The translations under genes were made by a program, and so were the position numbers. A DNA stretch of 58,730 bases from a virus: positions 1 to 58,730 of the IMG/VR virus record IMGVR_UViG_3300008110_000203; one strand, written 5' to 3'. The notes beneath the pieces were generated by a model. It made no database searches. It saw nothing but the letters and a program-made list of their open reading frames with translations, and was not told the origin of the DNA. Shown in pieces: positions 50,379-57,542 of the stretch. Each line of letters begins with the position of its first letter. The stretch's first letter is position 1.

Positions 50379-50470
50379 GAGAGCATGTCATCTTGGTGTG
50401 TCTCCTGTTGCTGCTGTGGTACATCTCACCCCGTCTGCCTCCCCGCCTGCCCCCAACGAGGTTGTCATGA
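50375..50470 (+). CDS. Membrane peptide with Pro-rich tail
   Basis: The 31-codon frame starts at an ATGA overlap (MREHVILVCLLLLLWYISPR) and ends in a Pro/Arg-rich tail. It may be a lipoprotein-like or TM peptide; a Cys lies in the hydrophobic run. It is coupled to the next gene by ATGA. Confidence 0.4.
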   Translation: MREHVILVCLLLLLWYISPRLPPRLPPTRLS

Positions 50471-50928
50471 GAAAACCTTACCCGTGTAGATGGAACTGTT
50501 TCGCCACCGGAGTTGAGAACGCTATTCCGGTGCGATGGGAGGTGCTGCTGAACCGCATCAGCCGGCAATGGTTTGTGCGGAAGGTGATGCAGTTTCCTTG
50601 GGGTGAAACGCCCGGCAAGTCTATTCCGGTCAACCCGGGCACTGGCCGGTCGTGTCACGCTGCGACCGTGAAGAGAGAGAGCCTTCAGTCGGCATACCCC
50701 TCCATGTTCGGAGGGGGGCCTCCGGTACCAGACAGCACACCAGACATCGCTCCCGTCGTAGACCCGACGTGGTGCGATGGGCGGGTCTGGGAGATGCCGG
50801 CAGTGTACGGACTTCGGCAGGCGCTCATGGCGTACTGCCGAGAACATCATATCCGGGCGACGTTTCCGTCCGGCGGCAAAGCCGCCGGCGTCACCGGCTT
50901 TTATTTTCAAGCTGTAAGGGGTGAGTGA
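50467..50928 (+). CDS. Hypothetical protein
   Basis: The protein has 153 aa and begins MRKPYPCRWNCFATGVENAI. It starts with two Cys residues and continues with basic and aromatic sequence. The late part (MPAVYGLRQALMAYCREHHI, ending GGKAAGVTGFYFQAVRGE) is alpha/beta. No family was recognised. Confidence 0.55.
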   Translation: MRKPYPCRWNCFATGVENAIPVRWEVLLNRISRQWFVRKVMQFPWGETPGKSIPVNPGTGRSCHAATVKRESLQSAYPSMFGGGPPVPDSTPDIAPVVDPTWCDGRVWEMPAVYGLRQALMAYCREHHIRATFPSGGKAAGVTGFYFQAVRGE

Positions 50929-51189
50929 ATGGGAGAACGGAACGAGGACCAATTCGACTACTCAAACGTGGTTGTGTCCGACGCCACTCGGCTGGTCAGC
51001 ATCGCGAACCAGCTCGTAAATGTGTCACGCAATGTGGTAGTCCACCACGATGGGGAGAACAAGCACCTGCGGGGCGTCGTGTTTGACACCAGCGGTGTCC
51101 GGTGTGTGCTTGGTGAGGGTGACGGAGGCTCTAACGTGGAGGCTCCTATGGTAGATTGCATGGATTTGCGGGAGGCAAAAGGTGCTTGA
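50929..51189 (+). CDS. Small hypothetical protein
   Basis: The protein has 86 aa. It begins MGERNEDQFDYSNVVVSDAT and has AAGGGG upstream. It is beta-rich (VNVSRNVVVHHDGENKHLRG, VVFDTSGVRCVLGEG) and probably a small barrel. It overlaps the next gene by 8 nt. Confidence 0.55.
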   Translation: MGERNEDQFDYSNVVVSDATRLVSIANQLVNVSRNVVVHHDGENKHLRGVVFDTSGVRCVLGEGDGGSNVEAPMVDCMDLREAKGA

Positions 51190-51424
51190 AATTAGCTTTG
51201 AAATACAACAGACCAGCAAGGGGGCTACGCTACGGACGACGTTCCCAAGCCGAGGCGGTGGGGGTCGCACAACAACGAAGCGGTGGCGAAACACCCCCTA
51301 TAGGGATGCGGTGCATCAGGCCCTTGGTTGGTGCCACACCACCATAGCCAACCTGTTTGATCTCGCTGTTGGTGGCCCGCCAAAGGAAGTTACGTGGACA
51401 ATCCACTACAAGCCGGCTGAGTAG
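51182..51424 (+). CDS. Small hypothetical protein
   Basis: The protein has 80 aa with a GTG start after GGGAGG. It begins MLEISFEIQQTSKGATLRTT and contains a Gly/Arg loop and RDAVHQALGWCHTTIANLFD. It ends in a strand (EVTWTIHYKP). No family was recognised. Confidence 0.5.
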   Translation: MLEISFEIQQTSKGATLRTTFPSRGGGGRTTTKRWRNTPYRDAVHQALGWCHTTIANLFDLAVGGPPKEVTWTIHYKPAE

Positions 51425-51461
51425 GTCGCGGGGGTGCTTTAAGGTAGTGCGGTACGACAAC

Positions 51462-51484
51462 ACCCGCTGCACAGTGCGGCGGGT
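51462..51484 (+). promoter_or_regulatory. Family 2 hairpin leader, copy 1
   Basis: ACCCGC and GCGGGT enclose TGCACAGTGCG. It is followed by TTTCTCGAAGGAGG and the ATG at 51505. It lies in the 80-nt gap after 51424, which otherwise holds nothing obvious. Confidence 0.7.
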
Positions 51485-51504
51485 TTCTCGAAGGAGGAAG
51501 GACA

Positions 51505-51708
51505 ATGCTACAACAGGTGCGGGTAGTGGCGACCGCTGATGGTGTGACACAAGTGCAACAGCGGGTCGGGACGTTTGAGGTTGATGCCTCTGGTGCATTC
51601 TGCGGAGTGCGATGGGCTAAGTGGGAGGCGATGCCGATAGTATTGGTGAGCGAGCTGCTGCCCGATCAGATGGTTGTCAATTCGCTGGGGTTGCAGCACA
51701 GCGGCTGA
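51505..51708 (+). CDS. Small hypothetical protein
   Basis: The protein has 67 aa. It begins MLQQVRVVATADGVTQVQQR after AAGGAGG. It is a beta-rich domain with GTFEVDASGAFCGVRWAKWE. No family was recognised. Confidence 0.5.
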   Translation: MLQQVRVVATADGVTQVQQRVGTFEVDASGAFCGVRWAKWEAMPIVLVSELLPDQMVVNSLGLQHSG

Positions 51709-51715
51709 CACACAG

Positions 51716-51746
51716 CCCCGCTGCACAGTGCGGCGGGTGTGTTTTT
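51716..51746 (+). terminator. Family 2 hairpin, copy 2, terminator-like
   Basis: CCCGC and GCGGG around TGCACAGTGCG, then TGTGTTTTT. The T-run makes this copy the best terminator of the family. The next ATG is at 51769. Confidence 0.65.
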
Positions 51747-51768
51747 AATCGCTTTGGGGGTCGTGACG

Positions 51769-52215
51769 ATGAAGCCGGGTGATTCTGTGAATGAGGGTGG
51801 CTATTCTGTGTGTGAGTCGTCTTTGGGTGTTGGCAGGTGGAGGATCGAACACTGTGTGGTTGGTGAGATTGTGGCTGATGCTGTGTTTGCGTATGACGTC
51901 AGCAACTTCGCCTCTAAGTTTGTGTTCGCCGAAAATGAACTGTTTGTGCGCTGCCGTGTCCTGTGTCTGAGATTCAGGATTGATGACACTGGTGAGGAAG
52001 TGGATGCCGTTTCGCGCATCAAAATGCTGAAGAATGGCGGAAGTGGAAGAGCAGACGCTGAGCTGAAGGAACTGCTGGAGTCTCTGGTGGCCGACGCCGT
52101 CCAGCGGTTCAACGCGTGCTCTGTGCCGCTGATTTGCCGGCAGGCGTGGGCGTCGCACCCGCGGAATCCGGCGAACGCTCGCCGGGTGGCCCGTGATCCG
52201 GAGACTGGGATCTGA
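51769..52215 (+). CDS. Hypothetical protein
   Basis: The protein has 148 aa from the ATG at 51769 (MKPGDSVNEGGYSVCESSLG). It has a beta-rich first half with FRIDDTGEEVDAVSRIKML, a helix (LKELLESLVADAVQRFNACS) and a basic, Pro-containing end. The base composition is poorer in GC than neighbours at the start. No family was recognised. Confidence 0.55.
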   Translation: MKPGDSVNEGGYSVCESSLGVGRWRIEHCVVGEIVADAVFAYDVSNFASKFVFAENELFVRCRVLCLRFRIDDTGEEVDAVSRIKMLKNGGSGRADAELKELLESLVADAVQRFNACSVPLICRQAWASHPRNPANARRVARDPETGI

Positions 52216-52221
52216 GTTTCC

Positions 52222-52250
52222 TTGCTGCGAGTGCGGCGGGGCGTTTTGGA
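52222..52250 (+). promoter_or_regulatory. Family 2 hairpin, copy 3, degenerate
   Basis: The right arm and loop (TGCGAGTGCGGCGGGGC) are kept, while the left arm is weak (CCTTGC, G-U pairs). TTTT follows, and a GAGGGG SD precedes the ATG at 52272. Confidence 0.6.
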
Positions 52251-52271
52251 AAACTATCAGAGGGGTAGATA

Positions 52272-52676
52272 ATGAGTGACGCATACGCAACGACCTACCA
52301 TCGAGATCGGACCGTGACTGTGTGGGATGTGTATTCTCAGCAGTGGTTGAGAACAGGCAACCCGAGCGACCGAGTGCTTGCCAGTCTGTCAGGCAGTGAG
52401 CGGCATCGCGTGGTTCTGCACTGCTCGGGCGTACCGGTGCTGACGAATAAATTCACCACGATCGCGACGATAGCCTACAGCGGCAGCGTGAGTGTCAACC
52501 AAAACAGGGCGGCACATGGGGCGGTGTGCCACCTCCAAGCACGCAAAAAGGCTGATGGCCAGCTCGTCGGTCGTCACGTCAACAGCAACGGACGACACCG
52601 CGAGACCGGTAGAGCTTTCCCGCTCGACGTTGACACGCTGGCACAGTGGCAGCGGATGGACCACTGCTCACGCTGA
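52272..52676 (+). CDS. Hypothetical protein
   Basis: The protein has 134 aa. It begins MSDAYATTYHRDRTVTVWDV, with an AGAGGGG site. It is a beta-rich domain (VLTNKFTTIATIAYSGSVSV) followed by a basic, Arg/His-rich C-terminus. No family was recognised. Confidence 0.5.
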   Translation: MSDAYATTYHRDRTVTVWDVYSQQWLRTGNPSDRVLASLSGSERHRVVLHCSGVPVLTNKFTTIATIAYSGSVSVNQNRAAHGAVCHLQARKKADGQLVGRHVNSNGRHRETGRAFPLDVDTLAQWQRMDHCSR

Positions 52677-52687
52677 CCGACAACACA

Positions 52688-52716
52688 GCCCCGCTGCGAG
52701 TGCGGCGGGGCATTTT
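52688..52716 (+). promoter_or_regulatory. Family 2 hairpin, copy 4
   Basis: ACAGCCCCGC and GCGGGGC around TGCGAGTGCG, then ATTTTG. It lies 14 nt before the ATG at 52730. Confidence 0.7.
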
Positions 52717-52729
52717 GCGAGCAATCATT

Positions 52730-52981
52730 ATGACAACAGCAGCAATGATACCGATGAAGTGGTCAGGCAAAGACACAAACGGCAGCATCGAGCATTGTGT
52801 GTGCTGCGGGCGCAAGCTGACAGGCACGCCGGTGTACGTAGAGGTCATCGACGGCGGCGGGCAGGTCGCTGCTCCCGGCCTCGATCCAGACCAGACCGAT
52901 GCAGGGTATATGGGGTTCTTTCCGGTGGGTCGGCATTGTGCAAAGAAGCATTTTCGAGGATACACGCACGACTCGATTTGA
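52730..52981 (+). CDS. Small zinc-finger-like protein
   Basis: The protein has 83 aa. It begins MTTAAMIPMKWSGKDTNGSI, then CVCCGRKLTGTPVYVEVIDG and a late VGRHCAKKHF. The CxxC with a distal His/Cys suggests one zinc site. Upstream SD is weak. No family was recognised. Confidence 0.55.
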   Translation: MTTAAMIPMKWSGKDTNGSIEHCVCCGRKLTGTPVYVEVIDGGGQVAAPGLDPDQTDAGYMGFFPVGRHCAKKHFRGYTHDSI

Positions 52982-52996
52982 CACAACAACAACACA

Positions 52997-53025
52997 GCCC
53001 CGCTGCGAGTGCGGCGGGGCCTTTT
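52997..53025 (+). promoter_or_regulatory. Family 2 hairpin, copy 5
   Basis: This is nearly identical to copy 4: GCCCCGC, TGCGAGTGCG, GCGGGGC, then CTTTTG and GGGAGG before the ATG at 53042. Confidence 0.7.
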
Positions 53026-53041
53026 GCGGGAGGGATCGACC

Positions 53042-53452
53042 ATGATTTGGTGGTGCGGGTATTTCTGCGGCGTAACGACTGCTCTGGTTGTTGCTGCGAT
53101 TGTGTTCTGGGTTGTGGACGAGAGCGTTGAGATGCAAAACTTTGACGATACACAGAGGTCGGCAGGGTGTGGTCAATCTCGAGATGAGTTTGCTGCGTTA
53201 AAGACACTGTGCGATTCATTGGCGGATGAGGTGCATCGGCTGCAGGCTGATCGTGAAAAGTTTCTAACCGAAATGGACACCCTACGCTGTCAGTTAACCG
53301 CATTCAACATCGTCTTACCTGCACCTGCGAAAGGTCCGCCGCCAAGTGGGTGGCGGGCAGTGGCGGCAGGGGATCGCTTGCAGAAAGGGGATACCTACAG
53401 TTGGGGAACACGTGGCTACATCCGCCGGATTGAGGGGCCGGGTGGCGGTTGA
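53042..53452 (+). CDS. Membrane-anchored coiled-coil protein with GWR...LQxGD motif
   Basis: The protein has 136 aa, with GGGAGGG before the ATG. An N-terminal membrane helix (GVTTALVVAAIVFWVV) leads to a coiled coil (LCDSLADEVHRLQADREKFL). A terminal segment (PSGWRAVAAGDRLQKGD) matches the motif in the gene at 34305-34637. It ends the rightward array and converges with the SNF2 gene after only 7 nt, with no visible terminator. Confidence 0.6.
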   Translation: MIWWCGYFCGVTTALVVAAIVFWVVDESVEMQNFDDTQRSAGCGQSRDEFAALKTLCDSLADEVHRLQADREKFLTEMDTLRCQLTAFNIVLPAPAKGPPPSGWRAVAAGDRLQKGDTYSWGTRGYIRRIEGPGGG

Positions 53453-53459
53453 GTACCCA

Positions 53460-54905
53460 CTACCCGACAGGCTGTTGCTTGCGTTTAGCCTGGGCGTACT
53501 CTCGGAGGACTTGCAGGAGACTTTCCTGCACGTCCTCTTTTTGATCTGTGCGGTCCCAGACGAGGTCGCACACGGTGCCCGTTACACGGGGTCGGTGAAT
53601 CCGCACGGTGCTTGTGACCCCCTGCCTGTAGATGCGGGCATTGAGCTGCAGGTAATCGATCAGGTTATCGGTTGGGCTGGTCCAAATGATGTCGCGGCCA
53701 GAGCCCGCCTGCATGTTCACGCCGAAGCTGAGAGCCGCGGGGTGTACCGCCAGGTACGGGGGGTCCAGCTCGTCCTTGTTCCACCGGTCTACAAGCTTGG
53801 CGACGTCCGCAGCTCGCATCCCCCCTCGAATAGCGTGCAGCTTAGGGATCCTCTTCCGCAGCATCTCCAGCTCGTACGTGTATTGGTACGCGATGAGTGC
53901 CGGCTTTCCTCCAAGCTCTTGCAAGATGCCCATTACGCTGTCCACCACGGTGGTGTGGATCGGGTGGCCGGTCTTGTTCTCGTCGTACAAAAACCCGGCG
54001 GCGATCTGTTTGCATAGCTGGTAACGTGCGCTCGCGTTTGCCGCTGCCCGTATGTTCCCCTCGTCGAGTTCAAGGAACAACTGCTGCTCCATCTCCTCAT
54101 AGGCTTTTGCCGCGTCGCCCTCAAGCTGCAAAGGGATATCGTGAGTGACAAGCTGCGGCATGCTGAGGTAGTCGTTCTTCTCCAGCCTCAGGCACAGCGG
54201 TTGTATCCGCGAGTGGAATTGAGGCAACCTGTCGCTGCGGACATGAAAGCTCTGGCCCCGGCCCGCCGAATGCTCGAAGCAGAAATGGGCCCGGAATTGT
54301 TCCACGGTAGGCCCCAGCGCCTCCCCTTGGTCGAGCATGTATAGCTGCGAGTACAGGTCGGCCAAATTCTTTGGGCTCGGGGTGCCGGTAAGGATCACTC
54401 TGCGTGGGATTTTTGCAATCAGTTTTGCCAGAGCTTTAGTGCGCCGGCTTTCCCAGTTCCGGAAGTTCGTGCTTTCGTCGATGATTATCCCGTGCCACGG
54501 CAGTCTCTTGTGCGTTGCCGTAAGTCTGGCCAACCAGTCTAAGGCGTCGTGGTTGATGATGGCGAGATTTGTAGGAAGGCTCAGGCGTTTGCGTCGAGTC
54601 TGGTCCTGCCCCATACACACTGCGTACGTCAAATGCCGGAAGTTCTGCCACTTCTGGATCTCGTTTGGCCACACGAGATGACAAACTGCCTTCGGTGCGA
54701 CCACCAGAAAGCGAGACGCTACGCCGAACAATATGCAGTCAGACATCCACTGCAGCATGCATGCGGTTTTTCCCATGCCGGGGTCCAGCAGGACGGCTGC
54801 GCCGTCTCCGGGCCGCTGGCTCCACGTCGTTCGGCTGTGTATAAAATTTAGCACAGTCTTTTGATATTCGTGCGGCGTCCACACCGGAGGAGAACAGGAT
54901 TGCAT
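53460..54905 (-). CDS. SNF2-family DNA helicase
   Basis: The protein has 481 aa. Motif I is DPGMGKT (41-47), motif II IIDES (141-145) and motif III LTGTP (172-176). A C-terminal helicase half carries QLNARIYRQG as the final motif. These ATPases translocate on DNA or remodel protein-DNA complexes; in phages they sit beside VRR-NUC nucleases and polymerases. The start lies inside the nuclease gene: 167 nt overlap in another frame, with no good SD. Replication or recombination is the likely role. Confidence 0.85.
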   Translation of the reverse strand: MQSCSPPVWTPHEYQKTVLNFIHSRTTWSQRPGDGAAVLLDPGMGKTACMLQWMSDCILFGVASRFLVVAPKAVCHLVWPNEIQKWQNFRHLTYAVCMGQDQTRRKRLSLPTNLAIINHDALDWLARLTATHKRLPWHGIIIDESTNFRNWESRRTKALAKLIAKIPRRVILTGTPSPKNLADLYSQLYMLDQGEALGPTVEQFRAHFCFEHSAGRGQSFHVRSDRLPQFHSRIQPLCLRLEKNDYLSMPQLVTHDIPLQLEGDAAKAYEEMEQQLFLELDEGNIRAAANASARYQLCKQIAAGFLYDENKTGHPIHTTVVDSVMGILQELGGKPALIAYQYTYELEMLRKRIPKLHAIRGGMRAADVAKLVDRWNKDELDPPYLAVHPAALSFGVNMQAGSGRDIIWTSPTDNLIDYLQLNARIYRQGVTSTVRIHRPRVTGTVCDLVWDRTDQKEDVQESLLQVLREYAQAKRKQQPVG

Positions 54906-55227
54906 GTGCCAACTCGGTAAAAATTTTTGCTGACTGCAGGGTGTCCGCCCACCCGGCTATGTACCCAGCAGACAACAGGATGTGAATCCGTTCATGCTGC
55001 AGCGGGGTCGGTTTTTTCTTTGGTCTCTTCAATTCCAGCCAAGCGACCTTACCGTCGCCAAATAAAATCTGCCTGTCCGGGTAACCTTGGTTCCCCATTG
55101 GCGTACATTTGAGGGTTTGCCACCCTCGACTTTTACACCAATCCCGGTAGGCCTTCTCGATGCTTTTCTCTAAGGGTGCCCGGGCCTTTACCCGACCTTG
55201 AAACAGGGGGTCGATGTCATTTGCCAT
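54739..55227 (-). CDS. VRR-NUC domain nuclease
   Basis: The protein has 162 aa. Residues 18-105 form the VRR-NUC fold: EKSIEKAYRDWCKSRGW, then KCTPMGNQGYPDRQILF with the metal-binding Asp, then WLELKRPKKKP (E...K) and a helical end. These are PD-(D/E)XK nucleases that cut branched DNA or assist the adjacent helicase. The Arg-rich tail after about residue 110 overlaps the helicase start and may not be functional. The start overlaps the polymerase stop by 11 nt. Confidence 0.8.
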   Translation of the reverse strand: MANDIDPLFQGRVKARAPLEKSIEKAYRDWCKSRGWQTLKCTPMGNQGYPDRQILFGDGKVAWLELKRPKKKPTPLQHERIHILLSAGYIAGWADTLQSAKIFTELAHAILFSSGVDAARISKDCAKFYTQPNDVEPAARRRRSRPAGPRHGKNRMHAAVDV

Positions 55228-57334
55228 ACCGGGGTTTCCCTTCGCTCTCGCAATCGTTCGGCAAACCCGCCGCCCATTCTGGCACAGCGACCATCATCTC
55301 GTGGAATTTTTCAACGATGCTTTCACCCGGCGGACCCTCTGCCACGACTTCGTCGTGGACAGACAGGATCACAGGCAGGCCGGCAGAATCCACACGTCGG
55401 ATGGCCGCCACTAACAGATCACAGGCGACGGCTTGCACGGCGTTTTCGACCAACGTACCGCCCCACGTAGGCATGCGGACCCACTTACGACTTACCGGGT
55501 GCTCGCTCTCAAACGAGATCTCTTGCACTGTTCGAGTCTGCTTACCCACCTGCTTCCGCACCTCGGTCACCTTGGGTCGCGAATACCAAATTTGCCTGCC
55601 GCTGGGCAACATGACTGAGGTCCACTCCCCGTCTCCTGTCGTGAGCACGAGCAGGCGACCACACTGCACAGGCTTGCGGTTGAGTACGCTCTGACGGAAT
55701 GCATTTTCTAACGCCGACCAGAAGGCGGGTATCTCTGCATATGTTTTACGAAACAGATCTACAATGCGGATACTTTCGGGGTCTGTCAGGGTCAAAAAGT
55801 AGGGGCTTGCGGCAGCAGCCGCTTGGAACGTGCTGAGTGGGTACGTGGCGCTACCGGCTCGTGGCCTGCCCCCCATTCCGTAACCGAGGCCGAGCACGGC
55901 GACCTTCCCGAGTTGTCTCTCCTTGTCTTTCTTTCCGATTTGAGAGGCGGGTTTTCCGGTCGCACGTTCGGCAAACTGCCGGTACACACACTCTTTGCGA
56001 CGGAAAGCATCCAGCAACAGGGTACACCCGGATAACCAAGCCAGCACCCGACACTCGATAGAGCTGAAGTCCGAGATCAAAAGCTGTCTTCCCTGCCTCG
56101 GTATAATCAGCCCGCGCAACGCCTTGGACAATGTTTCCGGGACCACCTCCGGCTGCTGCGTCTCCCACTCTTTCGTTTCGAAAGCGGACCCGTCCCTCAG
56201 GCACGAGATCAGCGTGTTGTAATCCTTCAGGCTCAGCGTGTCCCGCACCAGGTTGTGTAACTGCACGCCCCGTCCAGTGTATCGTCCGGTGCTGGCCCCG
56301 TGCCAAACCAAAGAATCACGTATCACCCCGTCGTCATCAATAAAACTCAAGAAACTGTCCAGCTTGGCGATGGAGGATTTCCCCGCCTGCTGGCGGCACA
56401 ACAACAGTTGCCGGCAGTCGTCTGGTAAATCCTGCCGTGACAACAGGTCGGTGATGGTGTCTTTGGTCACGTCTGAGACCCACACACCCCGCATCGACAA
56501 GTACTCTCGGACGCACGCCACTTGGTTGATAGTCTGAACAAACCCCCGAGGGTACGCAGATGAGGCGGTAATCCGTCGGACCTTGGCGTCATACTCCTCC
56601 AGCGCTGATACCTTCCGCCCGTACATGCCGAACAGAGTGGGCACATCGATACGCACCCCACGCTCGTTGATCTTACGGTCGAGTTCCCAATCAGCCTGTC
56701 TGGCCGGAGGCAACGGACCCATTCTGTTGAGGAATTCGCACTGCGTGTTGATGTCCTGAACACAGTACCGGTACACCGCAGCGAGCTTGTCTGGCTGGTC
56801 AAACCAATGCAGAGGCCACCGGGTTTCGTCGTCGCCGAAAACTGCGGCGTATCCGGCCTTCTGCGACTTAGTGTACGGCTTTGGCCTGCTAACCTGAGCC
56901 AGCACACGACTGCCTGCACTATCTTTTTGTTCGCGCTGCCCCAAGGCTATAGCCAGCCGAGACAAAGATCTGGGGAGGGCGTAGTACGCGGCCAACGCCA
57001 TCGTACACCGCCACAAATCATCGGGGATATCCTGCCACCCCAGCTTTTGCACGGCTTGGTGGCGGTAAACGCGGCGGTCGAACGCTACGTTGTGTGCGTA
57101 AACAGGGATCCGGTGCTGAACAGCGTAAACGATCTCGGGAGGAGTATCGCTGGCCGTCAGCACCGGACCCTCTGCGGGGGTTACAACTCTGGTATCAGAA
57201 CCGTCGAGGGATACACCCAAACACAACACATCGGTAGATGCGTGACCTGCATACCGGTCGTAGCTAACATCCCGAAGGGATGCCGCAGACCGAGTCTCGA
57301 AGTCAATCATCAGGTACCGAGGTATCGATCGCAT
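55217..57334 (-). CDS. polA: Family A DNA polymerase with 3'-5' exonuclease
   Basis: The protein has 705 aa. Starts at 57349 (TTG), 57334 and 57310 are all possible; I use 57334. Exonuclease motifs: MIDFETRS at the start, AHNVAFDRRVYR and YCVQDINTQ. Polymerase motif A is LLISDFSSIE with Asp422, motif B RQLGKVAVLGLGYG with Lys477 and Tyr485, and motif C SVHDEVV with Asp661. The residue equivalent to E. coli Phe762 is Leu481, a variant proposed to mark slower, temperate phages. It replicates the genome with the primase-helicase. Confidence 0.9.
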   Translation of the reverse strand: MRSIPRYLMIDFETRSAASLRDVSYDRYAGHASTDVLCLGVSLDGSDTRVVTPAEGPVLTASDTPPEIVYAVQHRIPVYAHNVAFDRRVYRHQAVQKLGWQDIPDDLWRCTMALAAYYALPRSLSRLAIALGQREQKDSAGSRVLAQVSRPKPYTKSQKAGYAAVFGDDETRWPLHWFDQPDKLAAVYRYCVQDINTQCEFLNRMGPLPPARQADWELDRKINERGVRIDVPTLFGMYGRKVSALEEYDAKVRRITASSAYPRGFVQTINQVACVREYLSMRGVWVSDVTKDTITDLLSRQDLPDDCRQLLLCRQQAGKSSIAKLDSFLSFIDDDGVIRDSLVWHGASTGRYTGRGVQLHNLVRDTLSLKDYNTLISCLRDGSAFETKEWETQQPEVVPETLSKALRGLIIPRQGRQLLISDFSSIECRVLAWLSGCTLLLDAFRRKECVYRQFAERATGKPASQIGKKDKERQLGKVAVLGLGYGMGGRPRAGSATYPLSTFQAAAAASPYFLTLTDPESIRIVDLFRKTYAEIPAFWSALENAFRQSVLNRKPVQCGRLLVLTTGDGEWTSVMLPSGRQIWYSRPKVTEVRKQVGKQTRTVQEISFESEHPVSRKWVRMPTWGGTLVENAVQAVACDLLVAAIRRVDSAGLPVILSVHDEVVAEGPPGESIVEKFHEMMVAVPEWAAGLPNDCESEGKPRYGK

Positions 57335-57527
57335 GGAGTACACTTTCAAACAGCTCTCGGGTCCACCGTCGCCTGCCGAGTTCCAAAGCAGATAAGTAGC
57401 TCAGGGACACGCCAACTCTTGTGGACAGGTTACGTAACGACAGGCCTTTTCTTTTGCGGGCCTGCCTCACCACATCGCCGCACCGTCTGTGGTCTACAGT
57501 TGATGTCTGTTTATGAGGCATCTTCAC
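57303..57527 (-). CDS. XRE-family transcriptional regulator
   Basis: The protein has 74 aa with a GTG start at 57527, AAAGGAG upstream. CGDVVRQARKRKGLSLRNLS, then VGVSLSYLSALELGRR form a classic XRE/Cro helix-turn-helix. The C-terminus overlaps the polymerase start. A repressor or Cro-like regulator placed inside the replication operon could control the lytic/lysogenic choice or limit expression of this operon. Confidence 0.8.
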   Translation of the reverse strand: MKMPHKQTSTVDHRRCGDVVRQARKRKGLSLRNLSTRVGVSLSYLSALELGRRRWTRELFESVLHAIDTSVPDD

Positions 57528-57542
57528 TGTGACCTACTCCTT

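Noticed and set aside
52492-53130. 212-aa frame covering 52492-53130
   Set aside because: It crosses two better genes and two hairpins and is His/Arg-rich noise.
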